In this document: piece after piece, positions 1 through 5,347 of the stretch
How the letters are laid out: each line of letters begins with the position of its first letter
Position numbering within the stretch: position 1 is the first letter of the stretch
Assembly (NCBI GenBank): GCA_017652345.1
Contig: JAGCBE010000030.1
Location: 1-8,893, forward strand
Direction: 5' to 3'
Origin: Methanobrevibacter sp.
Lineage (GTDB): Archaea; Methanobacteriota; Methanobacteria; Methanobacteriales; Methanobacteriaceae
DNA length: 8,893 nucleotides
Made by a program: the position numbers and the translations under genes
Notes under the pieces: model-generated
Seen by the model: only the letters and a program-made list of their open reading frames with translations
Told to the model about the DNA's origin: nothing
Databases searched by the model: none

Positions 1-2
1 AA

Positions 3-215
3 TATGGTGAAGTAGATTTTATTAATACAATAGTTGAAGATAAACCACCTTATGCAACTAATAATCAAGCTATATGGTATTTAGGCAAGTCAATAGAATT
101 ATTATCTCAGTGCGATATATTAGTTTGTAAGAAAAATGTAGATAATTATAATGGTTGCTTCATAGAAAAAGAAATTGCCAAAAGATATGGCTTAGAAATA
201 ATTGAGGTAGAATAA
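3..215 (+). CDS. DUF4406 / nucleoside 2-deoxyribosyltransferase-like protein, C-terminal part
   Basis: This is the last 70 codons of a gene that begins before the window, open from base 3 to a TAA at 213-215. The visible protein has PPYATNNQAIWYLGKSIELL, then a hydrophobic strand (CDILVC), then GCFIEKEIAKRYG and a final strand LEIIEVE. A strand of the 'aDilv' type followed by Gly-Cys..Glu..IA..YG is the C-terminal pattern of the DUF4406 and nucleoside 2-deoxyribosyltransferase fold. In such enzymes the Glu on that helix is the nucleophile or lies near the active site. Phages often carry small members of this fold, possibly acting on nucleotides or nucleotide signals, but the substrate here cannot be told. 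The GAGG at 204-207 inside its last codons is the ribosome site of the next gene, so the two are probably translationally coupled. The family call is from pattern memory only; the N-terminal nucleotide-binding part is not visible. Confidence 0.6.
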   Translation, partial: YGEVDFINTIVEDKPPYATNNQAIWYLGKSIELLSQCDILVCKKNVDNYNGCFIEKEIAKRYGLEIIEVE

Positions 216-216
216 A

Positions 217-447
217 ATGAGTGAAATGAAATTTTGGAAAGTAAAAGATTTATTGGAATTGGTATCAATAGGACAATTAATTGAAATCATATTTTTAAAT
301 AATGATTTTGATGAAACAGGAGCATTTTTATTTGAGAATGATAAACATGATCCAAATTATAAATTTTATGAAAAGAATTATTCAGAGAAAGATATAGATT
401 TTGTTTCTACTGAAGGAGAATATTTAAGAATTGAGGTTAGAATATAA
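217..447 (+). CDS. small acidic protein of unknown function (76 aa)
   Basis: I do not recognise this protein. It starts at ATG 217, one base after the previous stop, with GAGG (204-207) nine bases upstream. The N-terminal half is helical and hydrophobic (WKVKDLLELVSIGQLIEIIFLNND, residues about 7-30). The C-terminal half is rich in Asp, Glu, Tyr and Phe and ends in a strand-like EYLRIEVRI. There is no signal peptide or clear membrane segment; the hydrophobic stretch is broken by Glu and Asn. The pattern of a core beta strand, charged turn and terminal strand would suit a small alpha/beta fold, perhaps a regulatory or inhibitor protein, but this is a guess. Its stop overlaps the next start (TAATG), so it belongs to the same early gene string. 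Good ribosome site, tight packing and normal codon use make it very likely a real gene. Confidence 0.8.
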   Translation: MSEMKFWKVKDLLELVSIGQLIEIIFLNNDFDETGAFLFENDKHDPNYKFYEKNYSEKDIDFVSTEGEYLRIEVRI

Positions 448-701
448 TGGAAAGAAAAGATATGAAACAAACAGCAATTAAAATTGTTGAGCAATATGCT
501 AAAGAACATTTAGACAAAAGTGATGGAGAAATAAAATTTGATACATACATTGTATGGATGTGTAAAGCTCTTCAAAATTGGAAGTTCTTAATATCTACTT
601 CATTATTTGACGGTATGTATTATGAAGCTACTTATAATGGAGACAAAAAAGAATGGTATTTAGATGCTTATAAGAAATTTGAAAATAGAATTATTAAATA
701 A
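447..701 (+). CDS. DUF6275 family phage protein (84 aa)
   Basis: The start at ATG 447 overlaps the previous stop by one base (TAATG), with GAGG at 433-436 as ribosome site. The protein has the pattern I associate with the DUF6275 family of small phage proteins in Firmicutes: an N-terminal helix (AIKIVEQYAKEHLDKSD), then YIVWMCKALQNWKFLIST, then DGMYYEATYNGDKKEWYLDA near residues 55-74 and a final KKFENRIIK. The length matches the family's usual 80-100 residues, so it appears complete. No function is established for the family; it is usually found among early or accessory phage genes, as here. The Trp/Tyr-rich central sheet followed by a charged helix suggests a small compact fold. Its TAA stop is part of the Shine-Dalgarno site (TAAGGAG) of the following gene, so expression of the two is linked. 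Confidence 0.75.
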   Translation: MERKDMKQTAIKIVEQYAKEHLDKSDGEIKFDTYIVWMCKALQNWKFLISTSLFDGMYYEATYNGDKKEWYLDAYKKFENRIIK

Positions 702-711
702 GGAGAATAAT

Positions 712-936
712 ATGAAATATAATGTTCAAGAATTATATAATTTAATTAGAGAAAAAAGAGAAAATGCTTTAAATGATTTAACTAGAGAACGCTGTCAAAG
801 AAAATACCCTTCAACTAAAAGGCAATATATGCTTCAAGGTGAGATTGCAGCTTATACAGATATATGTGTTATTATGGAACACTGTGGATTGATAAAAACG
901 GAGGAAGATAACAATGACAATAAGAAAGAATTATAA
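712..936 (+). CDS. small helical protein of unknown function (74 aa)
   Basis: I chose ATG 712 because AAGGAG (700-705) lies six bases upstream. An in-frame ATG at 664 would overlap the DUF6275 gene by 38 bases and has no ribosome site. The 74-aa product is almost all helix: a basic first half (LYNLIREKRENALNDLTRER, then KYPSTKRQ) and a second helix around GEIAAYTDICVIMEHCGL, ending in a very acidic, Asn-rich tail. The 'GEI-AY-DI--I-E' pattern resembles many short phage proteins of unknown role in low-GC Gram-positive phages. Two Cys (residues about 28 and 52) and one more at about 58 are too irregular to call a zinc site. Its last codons carry the GGAGG (900-904) of the next gene and the two genes overlap by 23 bases, so translation is coupled. 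No function can be assigned. Confidence 0.8.
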   Translation: MKYNVQELYNLIREKRENALNDLTRERCQRKYPSTKRQYMLQGEIAAYTDICVIMEHCGLIKTEEDNNDNKKEL

Positions 937-1117
937 TTTAGAACAATTAGATTCTTTAAAAGAAGAAATTTTAGATATTATTAATTTATATGAAAATCAC
1001 TTATATTCTATAAGTAGAATTGCTGATGAGAAAAAAATTTCTCATGAAACAGTAAGAAGAGTATTAGTTGATAATGCAGTTATTAGGAGACAAAAAAATA
1101 GTAAATTATCAAGATAG
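914..1117 (+). CDS. small helix-turn-helix DNA-binding protein (67 aa)
   Basis: The protein starts at ATG 914 with GGAGG (900-904) nine bases upstream and inside the preceding gene. After a charged N-terminal helix (YNLEQLDSLKEEILDIINLYE) it has a compact helix-turn-helix at about residues 30-60: YSISRIADEKKISHETVRRV followed by LVDNAVIRRQ. The 'I..IA...kIS..TVRR.L' spacing is the one seen in resolvase/Hin-type and related recognition helices, where the second helix (SHETVRRVL) would contact DNA. The protein consists of little else, so it may act as a dimeric repressor or activator, or as an origin-binding accessory factor. It sits directly before the replication genes, a position consistent with regulating them or marking the switch between early and late transcription as phi29 p4 does, though there is no clear sequence similarity to p4. 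The HTH fold is a strong call; the target is unknown. Confidence 0.75.
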   Translation: MTIRKNYNLEQLDSLKEEILDIINLYENHLYSISRIADEKKISHETVRRVLVDNAVIRRQKNSKLSR

Positions 1118-1128
1118 GAGATTATAAA

Positions 1129-2241
1129 ATGAAAAAGTATGATGACTACTTTTTAACTGAATTGATATTGAAATCCAATATAGAATTTATTTCAGGAAAA
1201 TATTTTTATAATCAAAAAGAAATAAAAAATATTGATAAATACATTACTAAATTATATTATAATGAAACATTAAAAATGCCTTCTGAAAGAGATATTAAAT
1301 ATTTAAAAAGTGGAATAATTAATAATCCAAATGCTGAAGAAAAAGAATTTTGGTATAGACCAGCAATTATTGATGAAGCAATGGACCTGAAGGAAAAAGG
1401 TTATTTTCCACAAGAACTTCCTTTTCCTTTAGAAGACAAACAATTATTAATTTTATTTATTATCTTATTTCATCCTGAACTAGAAGTATTTTTCATTACT
1501 ACAGGAATAGGAGGCTCAGGAAAATCTACATTTTTAAATATAATAAAACAATTATTTGAAAATGACGTTTCTTCTACTCCTCTTGCTGATTTATCAAATG
1601 ATTTTATGCTTGCTGAAGCTTTAAAACATAGATTAATAGCTTCTGATGAAATAGGAGCAGGAGAACTTAATCTTCCTAAATTAAAAACAATAGTTTCTAA
1701 GCAGCTTATACAAGTTAATGAAAAATTCGGAGCTACATATACAACAAGAGCTCAGTCTATACTATTCTATTCTTGTAATCAAGCTCCTAAAATAGATATA
1801 TCAGATTCAGGAATGTTAAGAAGAATAGTTTTCTATTCAAGAAATACAGTAATAGAAAAACCTGATACCTCATTAAAAGACAAAAAATTTACTAGACAAC
1901 AATTAATAGATATAATTATCTATTGTTATAATTCTGTAGTAAGTGAATTTAATGAACATGATCCATATTCTTGGAAAAATGTTTTTAGAAAAGAGACTAA
2001 TGTTTATCTTGTTGGAACAAATAGTGTAGGACTATATTATAAATTAATTAAAGAACAAAATAAAAAAATTAAAGATATATCTACTCCTACATATTCTAGT
2101 TATAGAGCATTTTGTTCTGAAAATGGTTATAAAGCATTTTCTAGTGGAAAATATGAAGAAATTTTATCTTGGATTAAAGACAATTATTGTGATGAAGAGG
2201 ATTTAAAAAAAGAGCCTGAATTTCAATTATTGCCTTTTTAG
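1129..2241 (+). CDS. SF3-type replicative helicase, no primase domain
   Basis: This 370-aa protein would be the replication fork helicase. It carries a P-loop GIGGSGKST (residues 126-134), a Walker B-like RLIASDEIG (168-175, D173/E174), and an SF3 motif C segment SILFYSCNQAP with sensor Asn217. An Arg pair after it (R231/R232 in GMLRRIVFYS) could serve as arginine finger. This order within about 110 residues is that of superfamily 3 helicases of the D5/phage-P4 type. The first 120 residues hold FWYRPAI but no primase motif that I can see. The family's fused primase-helicases are usually well over 500 aa, so this is a helicase-only form. The C-terminal 120 residues look like a small helical, winged-helix-like domain (TPTYSSYRAFCSENGYKAFS). 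ATG 1129 has AGGAG (1116-1120) eight bases upstream, overlapping the previous TAG. It is directly followed by the DNA polymerase gene, and the two are probably cotranscribed. Confidence 0.82.
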   Translation: MKKYDDYFLTELILKSNIEFISGKYFYNQKEIKNIDKYITKLYYNETLKMPSERDIKYLKSGIINNPNAEEKEFWYRPAIIDEAMDLKEKGYFPQELPFPLEDKQLLILFIILFHPELEVFFITTGIGGSGKSTFLNIIKQLFENDVSSTPLADLSNDFMLAEALKHRLIASDEIGAGELNLPKLKTIVSKQLIQVNEKFGATYTTRAQSILFYSCNQAPKIDISDSGMLRRIVFYSRNTVIEKPDTSLKDKKFTRQQLIDIIIYCYNSVVSEFNEHDPYSWKNVFRKETNVYLVGTNSVGLYYKLIKEQNKKIKDISTPTYSSYRAFCSENGYKAFSSGKYEEILSWIKDNYCDEEDLKKEPEFQLLPF

Positions 2242-2253
2242 GAGTGAAAAGAA

Positions 2254-3384
2254 ATGTTTAAAAATAAAAATATTATATATATAACTGATTATAAAGTTAT
2301 GAATAAACATTTAAAATTTTGTAAAGAAAATAGATTGCCTGCTCCTTCAGAGAATTGGGCTAAGCTACAAAGAATTCCTAAAGCTTATTATACAATTTCA
2401 GTATTATATACAAGAATCATTTTAAGATATCAAGGAAATGGAAATCCTTATACTGAATATATATTTAATTTAGACGGAGGAAAAAATACACAGCAAATAT
2501 CAGGATTAAGAACATTTAATTTATTACAAAGAATGAGTAATAAAGGAGTAGTTGATTTATCAAATAATTATAAATATTATGACAAAGAATTTGAACATTG
2601 GAAAATAGGACACATTGCTGGATTAATATATTTTAATCCTAAATACAATGGTCAAAGATTTGACAACTGCTATGAATATGATAGAAACAATTCCTATTCA
2701 GCAGCAATGCTTGAGCCTATTCCAAACACTAAAGTTGAGCCAAGACTTAATGGAACAGTCAAAAAGGGAGAAATAGGATTTAGAGAAATGTCTAGAGGCT
2801 ATACTGATGAAATATTTCTTTATGCAGTATTTGAAGAAGGAAGACTTGCTGACTATATATTTCCAGCCATAGAATCACCTTTTAAAAAGTTCGTTGAATA
2901 TTATTATAAGAAAAGAGAAAAAACTAAAAATAAACAAGAACAAGAAAAAATGAAACAAATATTAAATTATTCTATAGGCTATATAAGAAGAAAGAATCCA
3001 TTCATTCATTCATGTATACTTTCAAGAGCTAGATATTACATAGAAGATTTAATTGATGAAAATACTTTATATTCAAATACTGATTCAATAGTTTCTTTAG
3101 GTAGAAGGCTTGATTTAGAAAAAAAATTAGGTCATAATATAGGTGATTTTAAAATAAAACATAAAGGAAATTTTGCTTACAATGATTCAGGCTACCAATG
3201 GAACAAAGAAATTCCTTCTGTAAGAGGTAGAAGCAAACAATGGTTTAAAAATGCTTTTCCTAATGGATTTGATTTATTGACTGATAGGCTTCCATACATT
3301 GAAGCTAACAAATTTATTTATAATGAAGAGAAAGGAGAAATAGAATATGCAGCTAAAAGCATTGAAGACGAAGAAACACTATAA
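2254..3384 (+). CDS. compact family B DNA polymerase (protein-primed-like), no exonuclease domain visible
   Basis: The 376-aa protein has palm motifs in the order of family B DNA polymerases. Motif A is YEYDRNNSYSAAM (residues 140-152, D143), aligning with phi29 DVNSLYPAQM. Motif B is KQILNYSIG (234-242). Motif C is YSNTDSIV (273-280, D277). A following GDFKIKHKGNF...YQW...VRG segment (297-325) corresponds to the post-motif-C KxY region. The phi29 enzyme has 572 residues with motif A at D249; here motif A is at 143, and the first 140 residues show no DxE Exo I or other exonuclease motif. Only about 35 residues separate motifs B and C, against about 63 in phi29, so the TPR2 strand-displacement hairpin appears absent. 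The first Asp of YxDTDS is Asn275. ATG 2254 follows AGGAG (2240-2244). The gene overlaps the next by 38 bases and follows a helicase that may supply unwinding. Confidence 0.8.
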   Translation: MFKNKNIIYITDYKVMNKHLKFCKENRLPAPSENWAKLQRIPKAYYTISVLYTRIILRYQGNGNPYTEYIFNLDGGKNTQQISGLRTFNLLQRMSNKGVVDLSNNYKYYDKEFEHWKIGHIAGLIYFNPKYNGQRFDNCYEYDRNNSYSAAMLEPIPNTKVEPRLNGTVKKGEIGFREMSRGYTDEIFLYAVFEEGRLADYIFPAIESPFKKFVEYYYKKREKTKNKQEQEKMKQILNYSIGYIRRKNPFIHSCILSRARYYIEDLIDENTLYSNTDSIVSLGRRLDLEKKLGHNIGDFKIKHKGNFAYNDSGYQWNKEIPSVRGRSKQWFKNAFPNGFDLLTDRLPYIEANKFIYNEEKGEIEYAAKSIEDEETL

Positions 3385-3925
3385 AAATACTTCAGCATAT
3401 ATTGACGCAGTATATAGAAATAATAAAAATATTATAGACAGTAATATGTCTCCTGAATGGATTGCAGTATATAAAACTCCTAAGGCAGCATTTAAAGCTT
3501 TAGTCAAGGAACAAATGCTTCAGAAGAATTATAAGACAGGAAAAAATTTCACAGTTCAGCAAGCTATTAAAACAAAAGCAAATTCCAAAGACTTAAATAA
3601 AGATTGGTCTAGAGCTGATATTATGTATAATAATTTTCAAGGCTTAGTAAAAAAAGATAAAGGACTTGCTAAAGAATTTAGAAAAAGATTAAGAGATGAA
3701 AGAGGAAGATTCACAAAATATGATCCTAAAAAATTAAAGTTCTTAGGCTACTATTCCTCTTCAACAGGAAATGCTGCAGTCTATCAATTTGGAGATTTAG
3801 TTATATTAGAAAAGAAATCTCCTGATAAGAATACAGGAGCAAGCGTTTCTTATATGTCTAAAAGTGATTTTGACTTTGCTGAAGGTAAAACATTATTCTA
3901 CAATCCTAGAGGAGCCAGAAGATAA
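3347..3925 (+). CDS. basic 192-aa protein, candidate terminal (DNA-priming) protein
   Basis: I do not recognise a family. The start ATG 3347 lies inside the polymerase gene but has AAAGGAG (3331-3337) nine bases upstream, so the 38-base overlap is genuine. The protein is strongly basic, with Lys/Arg clusters throughout (LKALKTKKHYK at the start, FRKRLRDERGRF at 111-122, RGARR at the end). It reads as a helical N-terminal two-thirds followed by a beta-rich C-terminal domain from about residue 132 (FLGYYSSSTGNAAVYQFGD, LVILEKK, ASVSYMSKS). In phi29-like phages the terminal protein gene lies directly beside the polymerase gene, and terminal proteins are basic and of similar size (266 aa in phi29, 230 aa in Cp-1). 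By position, size and charge this is the best terminal protein candidate in the window, with Ser/Thr/Tyr residues such as those at 135-140 as possible priming sites. It could equally be another DNA-binding or virion protein. Its stop overlaps the ATPase start (TAATG). Confidence 0.8.
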   Translation: MQLKALKTKKHYKNTSAYIDAVYRNNKNIIDSNMSPEWIAVYKTPKAAFKALVKEQMLQKNYKTGKNFTVQQAIKTKANSKDLNKDWSRADIMYNNFQGLVKKDKGLAKEFRKRLRDERGRFTKYDPKKLKFLGYYSSSTGNAAVYQFGDLVILEKKSPDKNTGASVSYMSKSDFDFAEGKTLFYNPRGARR

Positions 3926-5151
3926 TGGCTACTGATATTAAAAAGAAACATGCTATAATAAGAAAAGAGAGAAAAGCCAAAGAGAAAGCTGAATTATTAA
4001 AACAAAGAGAGTTCTATTATTTAAGAAGTATATTAGGCTACTCTTGGGCTTTATTCTTTTTCCTTCTTGGAGGAAGAGAAGCTGGAAAATCTTATGCAAC
4101 AACTTCTTTTTTCGTAGACCAATGGAGAAAACATAAAAGACCATTCTATTGGTTAAGACTTAGTGAAACCTCAGCAAAAAAATTATTAAATAACAATGCT
4201 GAAAAGTTAATTGATCCTGATATCAGAAGAAGATATAATTTAGATATAATAACTTCAGGAAATAATGTTTATGAAATAACAAAGAGAAGCAAGCCTGACA
4301 AGGACGGAAAAACAAAAATATTAAAGAAAGAATTAATGGCTAGAGTATTTTCTATTGCTACATTTTATAATGATAAAGGCTCAGGCTTATTTGATAAAGA
4401 TTTCTTAAATGATCCTAATATGTTCTATAACATTTGTCTTGATGAAATGAATAGAGAAGCTAATGAAAAGAATTCTTTTGATATTGTATATTCATTTACA
4501 AATCAATTAGAGAATCTTATTCGTTCTACTAAAACAAGAATTAGAATTATTTGTATTGGAAATACTCTAGAAGAGGCTTCTGATTTATTATGTGCTATGA
4601 ATTTTATTCCTGAAAAATTTGGTAGATTCAAATTAGTTAAGAATAAGAAAAAGTTAGTAGAATATATTAGAGAAAGAAATTTAGCAATTAAGAATCAAAC
4701 TTCTTTAGCTGAAGTAGACGCTAAATATGCTAATATAGATTTTGGAAAGAGAGCTGTCATTGAATACATGGAGCCTACTGAAGCTTATAAGAATAGACGT
4801 GCTGGAACTGTTGCAGATATATTAATGCCAACAGCTTCAACATTTACTAATGAAATTAAGACTGACAATTCTCTAGTATTTAAAGGAAGAGTAAAAACTC
4901 CTTTAAGAGTTATTAAATTTACAAAAGACGAAGGAGATTGGTTTACATTATGGGAAAATGGCTGTATTAAAAAATACAATAAAGAAAATAAGCCTGCCCT
5001 TGCAATGAGGCCATATCTTGACGAAATATATGATACAAAGCTAATGACTAATATAATTCAATTATTTGATTATAGAAGCCTAAAATTTAAGGATTTAATA
5101 ACCTTCAAACAATTTCAAAAACAAATGAATTTGTTGAAGCCAAGAGGCTAG
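3925..5151 (+). CDS. DNA packaging ATPase, phi29 gp16-like
   Basis: This 408-aa protein is the likely motor that drives genome DNA into the prohead. After a basic, charged N-terminal helix it has LLGGREAGKSYATT with a Walker A P-loop GGREAGKS (residues 49-56, K55), the GG-x-x-x-GKSYA form typical of phi29-type encapsidation ATPases. Walker B is YNICLDEMNRE (169-178, D173/E174), and a coupling or sensor strand RIRIICIGNT (204-213) follows with Asn at its end. R77/R82-type basic residues after the P-loop helix (PFYWLRLSE) fit the family's conserved region. phi29 gp16 has 332 residues; the extra length is mostly in the C-terminal half (LMPTASTFTNEIK, then a beta-rich segment to 408), the region of the RNase H-like, RNA/DNA-contacting domain in that family. 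The ATG overlaps the previous stop (TAATG). The candidate packaging RNA lies immediately downstream, which supports the call. Confidence 0.82.
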   Translation: MATDIKKKHAIIRKERKAKEKAELLKQREFYYLRSILGYSWALFFFLLGGREAGKSYATTSFFVDQWRKHKRPFYWLRLSETSAKKLLNNNAEKLIDPDIRRRYNLDIITSGNNVYEITKRSKPDKDGKTKILKKELMARVFSIATFYNDKGSGLFDKDFLNDPNMFYNICLDEMNREANEKNSFDIVYSFTNQLENLIRSTKTRIRIICIGNTLEEASDLLCAMNFIPEKFGRFKLVKNKKKLVEYIRERNLAIKNQTSLAEVDAKYANIDFGKRAVIEYMEPTEAYKNRRAGTVADILMPTASTFTNEIKTDNSLVFKGRVKTPLRVIKFTKDEGDWFTLWENGCIKKYNKENKPALAMRPYLDEIYDTKLMTNIIQLFDYRSLKFKDLITFKQFQKQMNLLKPRG

Positions 5152-5159
5152 GTTATTAA
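5131..5159 (+). promoter_or_regulatory. possible promoter for the structured RNA
   Basis: TTGTTG (5131-5136) and TATTAA (5154-5159) are spaced by 17 bases, near the sigma-70/sigma-A consensus. Both lie at the very end of the packaging ATPase gene. Transcription would begin near 5165-5167, within a few bases of where the paired 5' strand of the structured RNA starts (5164). In so AT-rich a sequence such matches arise often by chance, so the coincidence with the RNA 5' end is the main support. Confidence 0.4.
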
Positions 5160-5163
5160 ATAG

Positions 5164-5300
5164 ATAGTAAATTCATACGAGATACTTACATATATTAGGA
5201 ATAATCCCTTTAGCCGAGTGAATCCGAAGAGGAACGGAAAAGGGCCTAGAAGTTCACGCTAGAATTTCTTATGTAAGATTTTCCTTTTTGAATTTGCTAT
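5164..5300 (+). ncRNA. structured RNA, candidate packaging RNA (pRNA) of the phi29 type
   Basis: The RNA folds by hand into a closed structure of about 137 nt. P1 pairs 5164-5175 with 5289-5300 (12 bp, one G-U). After an internal loop, P2 pairs 5185-5192 with 5270-5277 (8 bp). A 4-nt bulge (5193-5196) follows, then P2b pairs 5197-5202 with 5264-5269 (6 bp, one G-U). A tight three-way junction opens into two arms. Arm one is CCCUUU/AAAGGG (5206-5211/5239-5244), an 11-nt bulge on its 5' side only (5212-5222), then UCCG/CGGA (5223-5226/5235-5238) with loop AAGAGGAA. Arm two is CUAG/CUAG (5246-5249/5259-5262) with loop AAGUUCACG. GUGAA at the end of the bulge (5218-5222) is complementary to UUCAC (5253-5257) in the arm-two loop. 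This is the layout of phi29 pRNA: paired ends, three-way junction, right-hand bulge, left-hand loop, kissing between them. The gene lies directly after the packaging ATPase. The stretch has no ORF and far more CpG than its surroundings. Structure is seen; the pRNA role is inferred. Confidence 0.8.
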
Positions 5301-5328
5301 TGTAATAAATATTACACAATGCTAAAAT
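5300..5328 (+). promoter_or_regulatory. extended -10 promoter for scaffold and capsid genes
   Basis: TTGTAA (5300-5305) and TAAAAT (5323-5328) are 17 bases apart, and TGC (5320-5322) directly before the -10 box gives the extended -10 form. Transcription should start near 5334-5336, only about a dozen bases before the scaffold ATG and right at its Shine-Dalgarno GGAGGA (5335-5340), so the leader would be very short. The box begins at the last paired base of the structured RNA. With the terminator at 7029-7054 it would define a scaffold-plus-capsid transcript. Confidence 0.6.
5301..5316. repeat. inverted repeat TGTAAT-AAAT-ATTACA in the promoter
   Basis: A perfect 6-bp dyad (5301-5306 with 5311-5316, 4-base centre) covers most of the -35 box and part of the spacer. 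It could be an operator for a dimeric regulator such as the 67-aa HTH protein, or a small hairpin closing the 3' end of the structured RNA. There is no T-run after it, so it is not an ordinary terminator. A 6-bp AT-rich dyad can also occur by chance. Confidence 0.4.
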
Positions 5329-5347
5329 ATAATTGGAGGAATTAAAA

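Noticed and set aside
664..711. Upstream ATG at 664 as start of the 74-aa protein
   Set aside because: It overlaps the DUF6275 gene by 38 bases without a ribosome site, while ATG 712 has AAGGAG six bases upstream.
3953..4979. Minus-strand open frames at 3953-4144 and 4785-4979 inside the ATPase gene
   Set aside because: No ribosome sites, composition typical of the reverse of an AT-rich gene, and full overlap with a well-supported gene.
5164..5300. Known riboswitch or small self-cleaving ribozyme (hammerhead, pistol, c-di-GMP types)
   Set aside because: The conserved core sequences of those classes are missing, and the gene before it and the fold fit a packaging RNA better.
5333..5347. TTG at 5333 as start of the scaffold gene
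   Set aside because: It overlaps the Shine-Dalgarno site that clearly serves ATG 5348.
5152..5347. tRNA gene in the intergenic region (AGTTCACGCT looks a little like a T-loop)
   Set aside because: No acceptor stem, anticodon arm or CCA-compatible end could be fitted, and the segment pairs better as part of the three-way RNA.
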